Position numbers and translations under genes: made by a program | The notes under the pieces: model-generated | Told to the model about the DNA's origin: nothing | What the model saw: only the letters and a program-made list of their open reading frames with translations | The model's database searches: none | Assembly (NCBI GenBank): GCA_035697485.1 | Contig: DASSCU010000033.1 | Location: 1 to 64,000 of the forward strand | From: Actinomycetota bacterium | GTDB taxonomy: Bacteria; Actinomycetota; UBA4738; HRBIN12 | Direction: 5' to 3' | DNA length: 64,000 bases | In this document: in pieces, positions 44,310 through 53,575 of the stretch | Position numbering within the stretch: position 1 is the first letter of the stretch | Layout of the letters: each line of letters starts with the position of its first letter

Positions 44310-45520
44310 CAGGCGCGCGACCCCAGCGCCGCGAGCACGGTATCGAGGTCCTTGTCGCCCCGGCCGGAGAGGCAGACGAGGACCCGGGCGCCCTCGGGCA
44401 GGGGGCGGTGCAGCAGCCAGCCGATCACGTGGGCGGGCTCCAGGGCGGGCAGGATCCCTTCGGTGCGGGCCAGCGCCTGGAAGCCCGCGAGCGCATCGTC
44501 GTCGGAGGCATTCACGTATTCCGCGAGGCCCTCGTCGTGCAGCCATGCGTGCTCGGGGCCCACCCCCGGGTAATCGAGCCCGGCCGAGATGGAATGGGTC
44601 TCGACGATCTGCCCATCGGCGTCCTGCAGCAGGTACATCATCGCTCCGTGCAGCACGCCTGGCTGCCCCTGGGTGATCGAGGAGCAGTGCTCCCCCAGGT
44701 TCATGCCGCGGCCGCCGGCCTCGACCCCGATCAGGCGCACGCCGGGGACGCCGACGAACGCCGTGAACATGCCGATCGCGTTGGATCCTCCTCCCACGCA
44801 CGCGACGACGACCTCGGGATCGCCACCGAGCCGCTCGGCGTACTGGGCCCGCGCCTCGTCACCGATCACCCGCTGCAGGTCTCGCACGAGCTGCGGGAAC
44901 GGATGCGGCCCCACCACCGATCCGATGATGTAATGGGTGTCGGTGACCGTGGCCGCCCAATCTCGCAGCGCTTCGTTCACGGCCTCCTTGAGCGTCTTCG
45001 TGCCCGCAGTCACCGGCACGACGTCGGCGCCGAGCAGCCTCATGCGGGCGACGTTCGGTGCCTGGCGGCGGGTGTCTTCCTCACCCATGTAGACGACGCA
45101 GGGCAGCCCGAGCAGCGCACAGGCGGTGGCGGTGGCGACCCCGTGCTGCCCGGCGCCGGTCTCGGCGATGATGCGCCGCTTCCCCAGTCGCTTCGCGAGC
45201 AGCGCCTGCCCGAGGGCGTTGTTGATCTTGTGGGCTCCCGTGTGGGCGAGGTCCTCGCGCTTCAGCCACACCTCGTAGCCGAGCTCGGCGGAGAGACGGA
45301 CCGCGTGGGTGATCGGCGTCGGGCGCCCCACGAAGTCGCGGCTCAGGGCTCCGAGCTCGCCGCGGAAGCCGGCGTCGTCGCGCAGGTGCGTCCACGCGCC
45401 GGCGAGCTCGTCGAGCGCGGGGATCAACACCTCGGGCACGTACCGGCCCCCGTAATCGCCGAAGCGTCCTCGCGCGTCGGGCACGGTCGGCACGGGTGAC
45501 GTGGCGGTGTCAGAACTCAT
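44309..45520 (-). CDS. trpB: Tryptophan synthase beta chain
   Basis: The 403-residue PLP enzyme condenses indole with serine. Lys98 in [16 protein letters not shown] is the Schiff-base lysine, [19 protein letters not shown] is the conserved start, [20 protein letters not shown] follows, and [16 protein letters not shown] is the PLP phosphate loop. TrpB1 type by length and by these motifs. It overlaps trpC by 11 bases and trpA by 1. Confidence 0.98.
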   Translation of the reverse strand: MSSDTATSPVPTVPDARGRFGDYGGRYVPEVLIPALDELAGAWTHLRDDAGFRGELGALSRDFVGRPTPITHAVRLSAELGYEVWLKREDLAHTGAHKINNALGQALLAKRLGKRRIIAETGAGQHGVATATACALLGLPCVVYMGEEDTRRQAPNVARMRLLGADVVPVTAGTKTLKEAVNEALRDWAATVTDTHYIIGSVVGPHPFPQLVRDLQRVIGDEARAQYAERLGGDPEVVVACVGGGSNAIGMFTAFVGVPGVRLIGVEAGGRGMNLGEHCSSITQGQPGVLHGAMMYLLQDADGQIVETHSISAGLDYPGVGPEHAWLHDEGLAEYVNASDDDALAGFQALARTEGILPALEPAHVIGWLLHRPLPEGARVLVCLSGRGDKDLDTVLAALGSRA

Positions 45521-46322
45521 GCCGGTCGCCTCCTCGTTCGGATCGTGGGTGGGCGCCCCCGATGAGCTCGCGCAGGGTGGCGCGCGGGTCGGCGGCGCGC
45601 ATCAGGGCCTCGCCCACCAGGATGGCAGAAGCTCCGGCGTCGACGGCCGCCTCGACGTCGGCGCGGCTCCTCACGCCCGACTCGAAGACGGCCATTCGGT
45701 CCTCGGGGATCCGTCGCACACGATCGAGCGCACGATCGACGTCGACGTCGAGTGACTCGAGGTCGCGGGCGTTGACCCCGATCACCTCGGCCCCGCTCGC
45801 CATCGCGCGCTCGAGCTCGTCGTCGGCGTGGGTCTCGACGAGGGCATCCATGCCGAGGTCTCGCGCGATCGCCAGCATCGCCGTCAGCTCGTCGTCGGTG
45901 AGCGCCGCGGTGATCAGCAACACGGCGTCGGCGCCGTGGGCCCGCGCCTCGATCACCTGACCCGGATGGACGAGGAAGTCCTTGCGCAGCAACGGTACGT
46001 TCACGCTCACCCGCACGGCGTCGAGGTCCGCGAGCGACCCTCGGAAGTGTCGCGGCTCGGTGAGCACCGAGATCGCGGCGGCGCCTCCGTCGGTGTAGGA
46101 GGTCGCCTGCGCGACCGGGTCGGCGCCGTCGGCGATCGGGCCGGCGCTCGGCGACGCGCGCTTCACCTCGGCGATCAGTGCAGGCGTCCGCGCGCGCAGC
46201 GCGGTGAGGAACCCGCGCGCCGGGGGCCGGGCTCCGGCGCGCGCGAGCAGCGCCCCCTCGTCGAGCGGATGCTCGTCGAGGTCGCGTCGCACTCGGGTGA
46301 CGAGGTCGGTGAGGAATCCCAT
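45510..46322 (-). CDS. trpC: Indole-3-glycerol phosphate synthase
   Basis: TrpC converts CdRP to indole-3-glycerol phosphate. The 270-residue barrel shows [87 protein letters not shown] and [14 protein letters not shown], including the catalytic Glu-Val-Lys and RKDF lysine. ATG at 46322 is chosen by homology; TAGACT lies 10 nt upstream, so the gene may have its own near-leaderless promoter. Confidence 0.97.
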   Translation of the reverse strand: MGFLTDLVTRVRRDLDEHPLDEGALLARAGARPPARGFLTALRARTPALIAEVKRASPSAGPIADGADPVAQATSYTDGGAAAISVLTEPRHFRGSLADLDAVRVSVNVPLLRKDFLVHPGQVIEARAHGADAVLLITAALTDDELTAMLAIARDLGMDALVETHADDELERAMASGAEVIGVNARDLESLDVDVDRALDRVRRIPEDRMAVFESGVRSRADVEAAVDAGASAILVGEALMRAADPRATLRELIGGAHPRSERGGDRHEF

Positions 46323-46362
46323 CGAGCCCGCGAGTCTACCGATGGGTCGCGTCGCGACCGTC

Positions 46363-47076
46363 TCACCCGAGGGCGCTGCCCAGGGCCGCCTCGAGCTCGA
46401 TACCATCCTCGAGGGCCGCACGCCCAACGACGGCGCCGACCGCGCCTGCCGCGCGGAGCGACGCGAGATCGTGCATGCTCGCGATTCCCCCGGCGGCGAT
46501 CACCGGACGACCCGCCCGGACGACGCGCTCGACCACCGCCACGTCGGGTCCGTCGAGGGTCCCGACCCGGGCCACCGCGGTCACGAGGAATGCCCGCGCG
46601 CCGCCCCCCGCGAGCCAGCCGAGGGTTTCGACGAGCGGCAGATCTACGCCGTCAGTCCCTCGAGGGCGGATGCGGCCGTCGTCGACCTCGATGCCGATGA
46701 ACAGCCGGTCGGCGAGCGAGGCGACCGCCTCGATGGCGGCGGCCTCATCGACGAGGGCCGCCGACCCGAGCACGACGCGGTGCGCGCCCGCCTCGAGCGC
46801 GGCGCGCGCCTGGTCGATCGTGCTGATGCCGCCGCTCGCTTGCACTTGCACGCCGAGCGCCGCGATCGCATGCACGACGTCGAGGTTGCGCGCGAGACCG
46901 TCGAAGGCGAGGTCCATGTCGACGACGTGCACCCACCGGGTCCCTGCCGCCACATACGCGGCGGCGGCGGCGAGTGGGTCGCCGTCGAACGCGCTCGCGG
47001 GAACCGGACCGCCCGGCGAATACGACGCGAGCCGCCCGCCGGCGACGTCGATCGCGGGGATCACCTCGAAGCCCAT
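46363..47076 (-). CDS. HisA/PriA-like barrel protein with altered active site
   Basis: The 237-residue barrel aligns along its length with HisA/PriA: VIPAIDVAGGRL with Asp10, WVHVVDMDLAFDG, VQASGGISTIDQA, VVLGSAALVD, IAAGGIASMHDLA and VVGRAAL. The family's second catalytic aspartate, in the KDGTL motif, is Val171 (AVARVGTLDGPD), a third conserved aspartate is Glu130 (IGIEVDDG), and the LVQG segment after the first aspartate is missing. In actinobacteria PriA serves both histidine synthesis and the TrpF step, which would fit its place before trpC; the altered residues make that isomerase activity doubtful. TAGGGT sits 7 nt before the start, suggesting a leaderless message. Confidence 0.85.
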   Translation of the reverse strand: MGFEVIPAIDVAGGRLASYSPGGPVPASAFDGDPLAAAAAYVAAGTRWVHVVDMDLAFDGLARNLDVVHAIAALGVQVQASGGISTIDQARAALEAGAHRVVLGSAALVDEAAAIEAVASLADRLFIGIEVDDGRIRPRGTDGVDLPLVETLGWLAGGGARAFLVTAVARVGTLDGPDVAVVERVVRAGRPVIAAGGIASMHDLASLRAAGAVGAVVGRAALEDGIELEAALGSALG

Positions 47077-47083
47077 CGACGGA

Positions 47084-47089
47084 ACCCTA
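47084..47089 (-). promoter_or_regulatory. Putative -10 box of a leaderless promoter (HisA-like/trp cluster)
   Basis: TAGGGT on the minus strand ends 7 nt before the ATG at 47076, in the 40-bp divergent spacer from the LON-domain gene. There is no Shine-Dalgarno. Confidence 0.4.
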
Positions 47090-47116
47090 CCGGCCGCGCG
47101 CTGGCATCATGGACGC

Positions 47117-47740
47117 ATGGAGATGCCCGTCTTCGCGCTCCACACCGTGCTGTTCCCCGGCCGGACGATGGGATTGCGCGTATTCGAGCCACGCTACCGG
47201 GCCTTGATGGACGACGTGCTCCCGGCGGGCACGTTCGTCGTGGTCGCGATCCGGCACGGACAGGAGGTGGGCGGCCCCTACGAGGCCTACCGCGTCGGCG
47301 TCACGGTCGCGGTCGAGGCGCACGATCGCGACGAGGACGGATCCCACCGCCTGCGCATCGGCGGCCGGGATCGCTTCGCCCTGATCGCGCCGAGTGCCCA
47401 CGACCCGTATCCGGTCTGGCAGGTCGAGCCTTTCCCGGACGAGGGTGGGGCCGGCACCGACGATGTCGAGGCCGCCGCCGAAGCGCTCTGGGCGTACCTG
47501 TCGGTCACCGGCGAGCCCGCCGGGCAGGTCCCCGCGATCCCCCACGATCCCGTGACCGCGAGCTACGTGCTCGCCGCGGCCACTCCCGCCCTCGTGCCGA
47601 CGCAGCAATCGTTGCTGGAGGTGGCCGGTGCGGGGGAACGGCTCTCCGCGGTGCGCGCGATCTTCCGGCGTGAGACCGCCCTCGTGCGTGCCCTGGGGGC
47701 AGGGGCGGGGGGCGCCGGCCTCGACGTGAGCCCCAACTAG
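47117..47740 (+). CDS. LON substrate-binding-domain protein
   Basis: The 207-residue protein consists of a stand-alone Lon N-terminal (LAN) domain: MPVFALHTVLFPGRTMGLRV followed by FEPRYRALMDDVL is the diagnostic start, HRLRIGGRDRFALI the middle strand, and a helical bundle fills the second half. It has no ATPase or protease domain. Stand-alone LAN proteins are widespread and of unclear function; a chaperone-like or proteolysis-adaptor role is a guess. It converges on dnaE and the two stop codons share CTAG. Confidence 0.9.
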   Translation: MEMPVFALHTVLFPGRTMGLRVFEPRYRALMDDVLPAGTFVVVAIRHGQEVGGPYEAYRVGVTVAVEAHDRDEDGSHRLRIGGRDRFALIAPSAHDPYPVWQVEPFPDEGGAGTDDVEAAAEALWAYLSVTGEPAGQVPAIPHDPVTASYVLAAATPALVPTQQSLLEVAGAGERLSAVRAIFRRETALVRALGAGAGGAGLDVSPN

Positions 47741-50700
47741 TCGGGCCGGGACGAGGTGGTGGCGGGCACGCCGGGCTCGGGCTCGGCCGCCGGGTCACGC
47801 TCGACACGTGCGGCGTCACCGCCGAGCAGCGACCGCAGTTCCCCGAGGAGCGGGCCGCCCGGATGGACCCGATACGTGCCGAGCTCCAGCGGGGTGACGC
47901 CTTCCGACGACAGGAACCGCACCCGGACCGGCGCCCCGCCCGGATGTGCCTCGAAGAGATCCTTGAGCTTGGCGAGGACCGACGGCGTGCACGCCGCCGC
48001 GGGCAGGTCGACGACGACCGCGTCGGGCGCCGCGACGATCGATGCGACGCCGCCCAGGTCGGGCTCGCGGACCTCGGTCGCGCGGATCTGCAGCTCGCGC
48101 CCGCGCAGGTCGATGCGGCCCACCACGAGCACGATGCGATCGGTCTCGATCATGCCGGGCACGGCCTCGTAGACACTCGGGAACGCCACGACGTTGACGC
48201 CCCCGGCGAGTCCCTCGAGTCGGAACTGCGCGTATGGCTCACCGCGCTTCGTGTACTTGCGGGCGACGGCTCCGATGATGCCGCCGATCGTGACCAGGTC
48301 GCCGTCGCCGAGCGCCTCGAGGTCGGCGATCTCGTGCGAGCACTTCGACGACAACGCATCGCGGACCTCGAGCAGCGGGTGGTCGGTCACGAACTGCCCG
48401 AGCATCTCCTTCTCGAGGCGGAGCAGCGTGCGCTTGTCGAACTCCTGGGCCTCGAGCACCGACTCGTCGATCGCCCCGGCCCCGGATGCGTCGTCGCCTC
48501 CGCCGAACAGAGAGAACTGGCCGGCCTCCTCGGCCTTGCGTTCGGCGAGGATCGGCCCCGCGACCTTGTCCTGCGCCTGCAAGAGGCCTTGTCGCGTGTA
48601 CCCGAGCGAGTCGAACGCGCCCGCTTGCACGAGGGACTCGAGCACGCGCTTCGTCAGCACACCCGGGTCGACCTTCCGGCAGAAGTCGGAGAACGAGGTG
48701 AAGGCCCCTTCCGCACGGCGCGCCTCGATGATCTTCGCGACCGCCCCCTCCCCCACGTTGCGCACGGCCGACAACCCGTACCGGATCGCCGGCACGTCGC
48801 CCTTCGCCGGCGCGAAGTCGGTCTCGGAGTCGTTGACGTCAGGGGGCAAGACCTCGATGCTCATGCCGCGGCAGGCGTAGAGGTAGTAGGGCTTGCGATC
48901 CTTGTCGTCCTTGACCGACGTGAGGATCGCCGACATGTACTCCACTGGGTGGTGGGCCATCAGGTAAGCCGTCTGGTACGCCACGTAGCCGTACGCGCAG
49001 GCGTGCGAGGCGTTGAAGCCGTAGTCCGCGAACGGCACGATCATCTCGAACAGGTCGGCGGCCAGCTTCTGCGGGTAGCCCTTGGCGACGGCGCCGGCGA
49101 TGAATTTCTCTTTGAACGGCATGAGTACGTCGAGCTTCTTCTTGCCCATCGCCTTTCGCAGCGTGTCGGCCTCGCCCATCGAGAAGCCGGCGAGCGCCAC
49201 GGCGACCTGCATCACCTGCTCCTGGTAGATCATCACCCCGTACGTGTCGCGCAGGATCGGCTCGAGGTCGTCGTGCGGGTAGGCGACCTGGCGGCGCCCG
49301 TGCTTACGTTCGGCGTACTCGGTGTGCAGGCCGTTGTTCAGGGGCCCGGGCCGGTAGAGGGCCACCAGCGCCATCAGGTCCTCGAAACGGTCGGGCTTGA
49401 GCACCTTGATCAGGTTGCGCATGCCCGCCGATTCCATCTGGAACACGCCGGTGGTCTCTGCGCGCTGCAGCATCGCGTAGGTCGCGGGGTCGTCGAGGGC
49501 GACATGGTCGATGTCGAGCTCCACTCCGCGGGCGCGCAGGTGCCGCAGGGTGTCCTCGATCACCGAGAGGTTCCGAAGGCCGAGGAAGTCCATCTTCAGC
49601 AGGCCGAGTGCCTCGACCCCGTTCATGTCGAACTGCGTGACGACCTTCTTGCTGTCGTCGCGCGAGTCCTTCGAGAGCTTCAGCGGCAGGTAGTTCACGA
49701 GCGGCGCGTCGCCGATCACGACGCCGGCCGCATGCACGGAGTCCTCGCGACGCAGTCCCTCGAGGGCGCGCGCGGTCTCGACGATCTCCTTGGCCTCGGG
49801 CTCGCGCTCGTAGGCGTTCGCGAGGTCGGGCGAGAGCTTGAGCGCGTCCTCGATCGGGTAGTCGCGGCCCATCACCGCCGGCGGGTACATCTTGCAGAGA
49901 CGATCGCCGACGACCGGCGGGAACCCGAGGACGCGCGCCGCGTCGCGGATGCCCTGCTTCCCCTTGATCGTCTGGAACGTGACGATCTGCGCCACGTGGT
50001 CGGCGCCGTACTTCTCGGTGGCGTAGCGGATCACCTCGTCGCGGCGGCGCTCGTCGAAGTCCATGTCGATGTCGGGCATCTGGATGCGCTCGGGGTTCAG
50101 GAATCGCTCGAACAGCAGTCCGTAGCGCAGCGGGTCGAGGTCGGTGATGCGCAGGGCGTAGCTCACGACCGACCCGGCCGCCGATCCGCGCCCCGGGCCC
50201 ACCCGGATGCCCTGCTCGCGCGCGTGACGGATCAGGTCCCAGACGATGAGGAAGTAGCCGCCGAAGCCCATGTTCGTGATCACGTCGAGCTCGTGGTCGA
50301 TGCGCTCGCGGATCTCGGGCGTGATCTCTCCGTAGCGGGCCACGGCGCCCTCGTCGACGAGCTGCCGCAGGTAGGCGTCGCGGTCCATACCTCCCGGCGT
50401 CTCGAAGCGGGGCAGGTGGTACCGCTGGTGGGCCGGCGCCCGGTCGCCGTACACGAGATCGAGCTCGACGCTGTCGGCGATGTCGAGGGTGTGGTCGCAG
50501 ACCTCGGGTGCCTCGGCGAACACGTGGCGCATCTCCTCCGCGCTCTTCAGGTAGAACTCGTCGGCGTCGAACTTCAGCCGCTTCAGGTCGGTCTGCACCT
50601 TCTGCTGTTGGATGCAGAGCAGCACGTCGTGCGGCTTCGCGTCCTCCTTGAGGGAGTAGTGAAGGTCGTTCGTCGCCACGACCGGGATGCCGAGGTCGCG

Positions 50701-51324
50701 CCCGAGGTCGAACTGCTGGCGGAGGATGCGGCGCTGTTCGCCGATGCCGTGGTCCTGTACCTCGATGTAGTAGCCGTCGGCGCCGAAGATGTCGCGGTAC
50801 TCGGCGGCCGTCTCGCGAGCTCGCTCCCGTTGGCCGTTCAGCAGCTGCACTGACACCTCGCTCGACAGGCAGCCAGACAGGCACGTGATGCCCTCCGCAT
50901 GCTCGGCCATCAGCTGCTTGTCCATGCGGGGACGGTGGTAGAAGCCCTCGAGGTAGGCGGCGGAGACGAGTTTGAGGAGGTTGCGGTAGCCGGCGTCGTT
51001 CCGGGCGAGGAGGGTGAGGTGGTAGTACTTCTCCTCGCTCTCGCCGGGGTTGCGATCGAACCGTGAGCCTGGGGCGACGTAGGCCTCGACGCCGATGATC
51101 GGCTTCACGCCCGCCGCCCTGGCCGCCTCGAAGAACCGCAGCGTGCCGAACATCGATCCGTGGTCGGTGACGGCGACCGCCGGCATGCCGAGGCGTTGCG
51201 CTTCGCTGAAGATCGTGGGTGCGCCTGGATTCGACGAGGGAGGCTCGATGCGGGCCGCCCCGTCGAGCAGCGAGTACTCGGAGTGCACGTGGAGGTGGAC
51301 GAAGCCGTCGCTGCGGTCGGTCAT
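47737..51324 (-). CDS. dnaE: DNA polymerase III alpha subunit (DnaE)
   Basis: The replicative polymerase catalytic subunit, 1195 residues. The N-terminal PHP domain keeps its metal histidines (HLHVHSEYSLLDG, VAVTDHGSMFG), which in actinobacterial DnaE1 can serve proofreading. The palm carries the catalytic aspartates in PDIDMDFDERRRDEVI, preceded by RVGPGRGSAAGSVVSYAL. Later are the fingers (YGVMIYQEQVMQVAVALAGF), the helix-hairpin-helix region and an OB-fold (LVTIGGIIGAVARKYTKRG). The ATG at 51324 gives the usual DnaE start; 12 upstream codons are not family-like. A dyad with two near-DnaA boxes lies just upstream. Confidence 0.97.
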   Translation of the reverse strand: MTDRSDGFVHLHVHSEYSLLDGAARIEPPSSNPGAPTIFSEAQRLGMPAVAVTDHGSMFGTLRFFEAARAAGVKPIIGVEAYVAPGSRFDRNPGESEEKYYHLTLLARNDAGYRNLLKLVSAAYLEGFYHRPRMDKQLMAEHAEGITCLSGCLSSEVSVQLLNGQRERARETAAEYRDIFGADGYYIEVQDHGIGEQRRILRQQFDLGRDLGIPVVATNDLHYSLKEDAKPHDVLLCIQQQKVQTDLKRLKFDADEFYLKSAEEMRHVFAEAPEVCDHTLDIADSVELDLVYGDRAPAHQRYHLPRFETPGGMDRDAYLRQLVDEGAVARYGEITPEIRERIDHELDVITNMGFGGYFLIVWDLIRHAREQGIRVGPGRGSAAGSVVSYALRITDLDPLRYGLLFERFLNPERIQMPDIDMDFDERRRDEVIRYATEKYGADHVAQIVTFQTIKGKQGIRDAARVLGFPPVVGDRLCKMYPPAVMGRDYPIEDALKLSPDLANAYEREPEAKEIVETARALEGLRREDSVHAAGVVIGDAPLVNYLPLKLSKDSRDDSKKVVTQFDMNGVEALGLLKMDFLGLRNLSVIEDTLRHLRARGVELDIDHVALDDPATYAMLQRAETTGVFQMESAGMRNLIKVLKPDRFEDLMALVALYRPGPLNNGLHTEYAERKHGRRQVAYPHDDLEPILRDTYGVMIYQEQVMQVAVALAGFSMGEADTLRKAMGKKKLDVLMPFKEKFIAGAVAKGYPQKLAADLFEMIVPFADYGFNASHACAYGYVAYQTAYLMAHHPVEYMSAILTSVKDDKDRKPYYLYACRGMSIEVLPPDVNDSETDFAPAKGDVPAIRYGLSAVRNVGEGAVAKIIEARRAEGAFTSFSDFCRKVDPGVLTKRVLESLVQAGAFDSLGYTRQGLLQAQDKVAGPILAERKAEEAGQFSLFGGGDDASGAGAIDESVLEAQEFDKRTLLRLEKEMLGQFVTDHPLLEVRDALSSKCSHEIADLEALGDGDLVTIGGIIGAVARKYTKRGEPYAQFRLEGLAGGVNVVAFPSVYEAVPGMIETDRIVLVVGRIDLRGRELQIRATEVREPDLGGVASIVAAPDAVVVDLPAAACTPSVLAKLKDLFEAHPGGAPVRVRFLSSEGVTPLELGTYRVHPGGPLLGELRSLLGGDAARVERDPAAEPEPGVPATTSSRPD

Positions 51325-51352
51325 GTGCGGTGTGCGGCTCCTTGCGGGGCGG

Positions 51353-51384
51353 ATATCCACAGCTTCCCCGGCGGCTGTGGAGAA
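51353..51384. promoter_or_regulatory. Dyad with two near-consensus DnaA boxes upstream of dnaE
   Basis: TCCACAGC (51356-51363) and GCTGTGGA (51374-51381) form a perfect 8-bp inverted repeat with a 10-bp loop. Extended, the arms read ATATCCACA (51353-51361) and TGTGGAGAA (51376-51384), each matching the DnaA box TTATCCACA or its complement at 8 of 9 positions. It is also positioned to act as a stem-loop after rluD. Confidence 0.4.
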
Positions 51385-51438
51385 CTACACCGGTGTGATT
51401 CGAGCGGGTGACCAACCTACGCCGGGCCCTTGGGGTCG

Positions 51439-52338
51439 TCAAGGCTGCAGGTCGCGGGCCCTCTCGAGGGCGTCGGTGAGGTCGGCGGGCAATGGTTCTT
51501 CCAGGTCGACGTGCTCTCCGGTGAGGGGGTGGTCGAACGCGATCCGCCATGAGTGCAGGAACGGCCGATGCAGGCCGAGGGCGGCCGCGTCGTCCCCGCC
51601 TCCCCCGTACGCGCGGTCGCCGAGGATCGGATGGCCGATCGCCTGCAGGTGCACGCGGATCTGGTGGGTCCGCCCGGTGCGGGGTGCCGCCTCGAGGAGC
51701 GTGGCGCGGCGTAGTCGTTCGCGGACCTCGAAGCCGGTCTCGGCCGTCCGGCCCTCGCTGTGGTCCACGACGATGCGCTCGGCCCGGCGACCGAGGGGCG
51801 CGTCCACGGCGAACGTCTCGTGCTCCACCCGGCCACGCACGAGCGCGAGGTACCGGCGCTCCACCTCGTGACCTCGCAGCATGCGCGACAGCTCCTCGTG
51901 GGCGTCGTCGGTCTTCGCAACGAGCATCAGCCCCGACGTCCCGGCGTCGAGCCGGTGCACGATGCCCGGACGCAAGGGACCGCCGGCGTCCGACAGCGGG
52001 ATGCCCATGCCGAGCAGGCGGTTCACCAGGGTGCCGGTGCGCCGCTGCTCCGTGGGGTGCGTGATCAGCCCCGTCGGCTTCGCGATCACCAACAGGTGTG
52101 CGTCCTCGAACCGGACCGGCACTGGCGGGCCCTCCGCCGCGAGCGGTTCATCGACCCGGAACTCGACCTCGAGCCGTTCGCCACCGCGGAGCCGGAAGGA
52201 CTTCGGGCGCACGACGCCGTCGACGAGTACGTGTCCATCGGCGATCGCGCGTTGCACGTCCGCCCGCGCCGCTCCGGAGAGCCGGGCGATCACGGCGTCG
52301 AGTCGACCGGCGTGCCCGACGAACGTCTCAGCGCTCAT
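51439..52338 (-). CDS. rluD: RluD-family 23S rRNA pseudouridine synthase
   Basis: The 299-residue enzyme has an N-terminal S4 RNA-binding domain (GRLDAVIARLSGAARADVQR) and the synthase domain with catalytic Asp131 in GIVHRLDAGTSGLMLVAKT, then GHEVERRYLALVRG and the RTGRTHQIRVHLQAIGHPIL core. By family it modifies uridines in the H69 loop of 23S rRNA; RluC-like specificity is possible. It overlaps lspA by 11 bases, as in many bacteria where lspA and rluD are paired. Confidence 0.95.
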   Translation of the reverse strand: MSAETFVGHAGRLDAVIARLSGAARADVQRAIADGHVLVDGVVRPKSFRLRGGERLEVEFRVDEPLAAEGPPVPVRFEDAHLLVIAKPTGLITHPTEQRRTGTLVNRLLGMGIPLSDAGGPLRPGIVHRLDAGTSGLMLVAKTDDAHEELSRMLRGHEVERRYLALVRGRVEHETFAVDAPLGRRAERIVVDHSEGRTAETGFEVRERLRRATLLEAAPRTGRTHQIRVHLQAIGHPILGDRAYGGGGDDAAALGLHRPFLHSWRIAFDHPLTGEHVDLEEPLPADLTDALERARDLQP

Positions 52339-52873
52339 CGACGGCGTGTCCGCCCCGCGCCGGCGATGCGCCCCCGCCGACGGCAGCGTCGGACGTCGCC
52401 GGGTCACGGTTCCCGACGAACGAGCTCGCGGCCAGGATCACCGCCCCCACCACGATCGAGGCGTCGGCGATGTTGAAGACGGGCCAGATCTGCAGGTCGA
52501 TGAAGTCCACGACCTGTCCCGAGAAGAACTCCTCACCGCGCGTGAGCCGGTCGGTCAGGTTCCCGACGGCGCCGCCGAGCACGAGTCCGAGCGCGACCGC
52601 CGTGAGGAGGTTCGTGTGCCGGAACGCGGTGACGACGATCAGGATCGACACGAGGATGCTCGCCGTCGCGAAGAACCACGGGGCGTCCTGGCCCAGGCTG
52701 AACGCCCCCCCTGGGTTGGTCGCGAAACGGAACGTCAGGACGCCCGTGATCACCTCGATCGGATCGTCGGCGAGCCGCTGCTCGGCCCAGACCTTCGTGA
52801 GGCGATCCAGGAGGAAGACCAGTCCCGCGACGGAGAAGAGCCAGATCGCTCCGCTGCGCCGAGCGCGGTCCAC
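52328..52873 (-). CDS. lspA: Lipoprotein signal peptidase II
   Basis: LspA removes the signal peptide from lipidated prolipoproteins; at least five lipoproteins are encoded in this window. The 181-residue membrane protein has four hydrophobic segments, the NPGGAFSL motif (53-60), and the catalytic aspartates Asp108 (GNLTDRL) and Asp137 (FNIADASIVVG). The Ala/Gly-rich tail after residue 155 is non-conserved. GTG at 52873 begins the protein 5 bp after the DksA-like gene; longer upstream codons are shadow. Confidence 0.95.
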   Translation of the reverse strand: MDRARRSGAIWLFSVAGLVFLLDRLTKVWAEQRLADDPIEVITGVLTFRFATNPGGAFSLGQDAPWFFATASILVSILIVVTAFRHTNLLTAVALGLVLGGAVGNLTDRLTRGEEFFSGQVVDFIDLQIWPVFNIADASIVVGAVILAASSFVGNRDPATSDAAVGGGASPARGGHAVDER

Positions 52874-52878
52874 GGCCG

Positions 52879-53262
52879 TTACCGGCGCGACTGCGCCTGC
52901 GCGTCCTTGATGCAGAGGTCGACGTAGGGCAGCGCCTTGATGCGCGCCTTCTCGATCGGCTTCCCGCATCGATCGCACGTGCCGTAGCTGCCGTCGTCGA
53001 TGCGCCTGAGCGCACGATCGATCTTGGCCAGCAGGTCCCGCACGTTGTTCTCGATGGACAGGTCCTTCTCGCGCTCGAACGTCGCCGTCCCCGCATCGGC
53101 CGACTCGTCGTCGAGGCCCACGTCGCCCGCGAGCTCGGACTGGGTGGCCGCGAAGGCTTCCTCCTCGATCGTGGCGAGCTGATCGCGCAGCTCGACCCGT
53201 TCCTCTTCGAGGCGTCCCTTGAGGTCGCCGATCTCCTTGGCGGTGAGCTTGGTCTGGGCCAT
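52879..53262 (-). CDS. DksA/TraR-family zinc-finger-like protein
   Basis: The 127-residue protein has a coiled-coil N-terminal half (EIGDLKGRLEEERVELRDQL) ending at an acidic turn and a C-terminal finger of the DksA/TraR type (YGTCDRCGKPIEKARIKALP then YVDLCIKDAQ). Only three of the four usual zinc cysteines remain; the position of the fourth is Asp/Ala. By family it could reach into the RNA polymerase secondary channel. A TACCCT box lies 9 nt before the ATG. It heads the dksA-lspA-rluD series. Confidence 0.9.
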   Translation of the reverse strand: MAQTKLTAKEIGDLKGRLEEERVELRDQLATIEEEAFAATQSELAGDVGLDDESADAGTATFEREKDLSIENNVRDLLAKIDRALRRIDDGSYGTCDRCGKPIEKARIKALPYVDLCIKDAQAQSRR

Positions 53263-53311
53263 GGTCGGCGAAGGGTAGCAGATGGGGCCCTTCAGAACGC
53301 GTCGTCGCAGG

Positions 53312-53575
53312 TCAGAGGGGGTCTAGCGCCCGTTCGAGGTCGGCCTCGGAGACCCCGTCGACCGCGAAGACCTTGACCCTGGAGCGAGCCCCGGCGCGCA
53401 GGGTCACGGCGCTCGGTGGAACGCCGACGAGCGCGGCGAGCGCGGCGGCCGCCTCCGTCGTTGCCCTCCCTCGCTCGGGGGCGGCCCGGACCCGCACCAC
53501 GACCTCGCCGGAAGGCCCCTTCACGACCTCGGTCCGGCCGGATCGAGGCATCACCCTCACCGTCAGGCTCGCCAT
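53312..53575 (-). CDS. DUF167/YggU family protein
   Basis: The 87-residue protein has the DUF167 signature: LTVRVMPRSGRTEVV, the conserved VVVRVRAAPERGRATTEAAA and VTLRAGARSRVKVFAVDG. Structures of the family are known but its function is not. ATG at 53575 is chosen by homology; a start 8 codons further upstream is possible. The gene is divergent from the ileS leader, with a palindrome directly upstream. Confidence 0.88.
   Translation of the reverse strand: MASLTVRVMPRSGRTEVVKGPSGEVVVRVRAAPERGRATTEAAAALAALVGVPPSAVTLRAGARSRVKVFAVDGVSEADLERALDPL

Noticed and set aside
47737-47740. The shared CTAG of the LON-domain and dnaE stop codons as a regulatory site
   Set aside because: Overlapping convergent stop codons of this kind are expected in compact genomes; no hairpin or repeat accompanies them.
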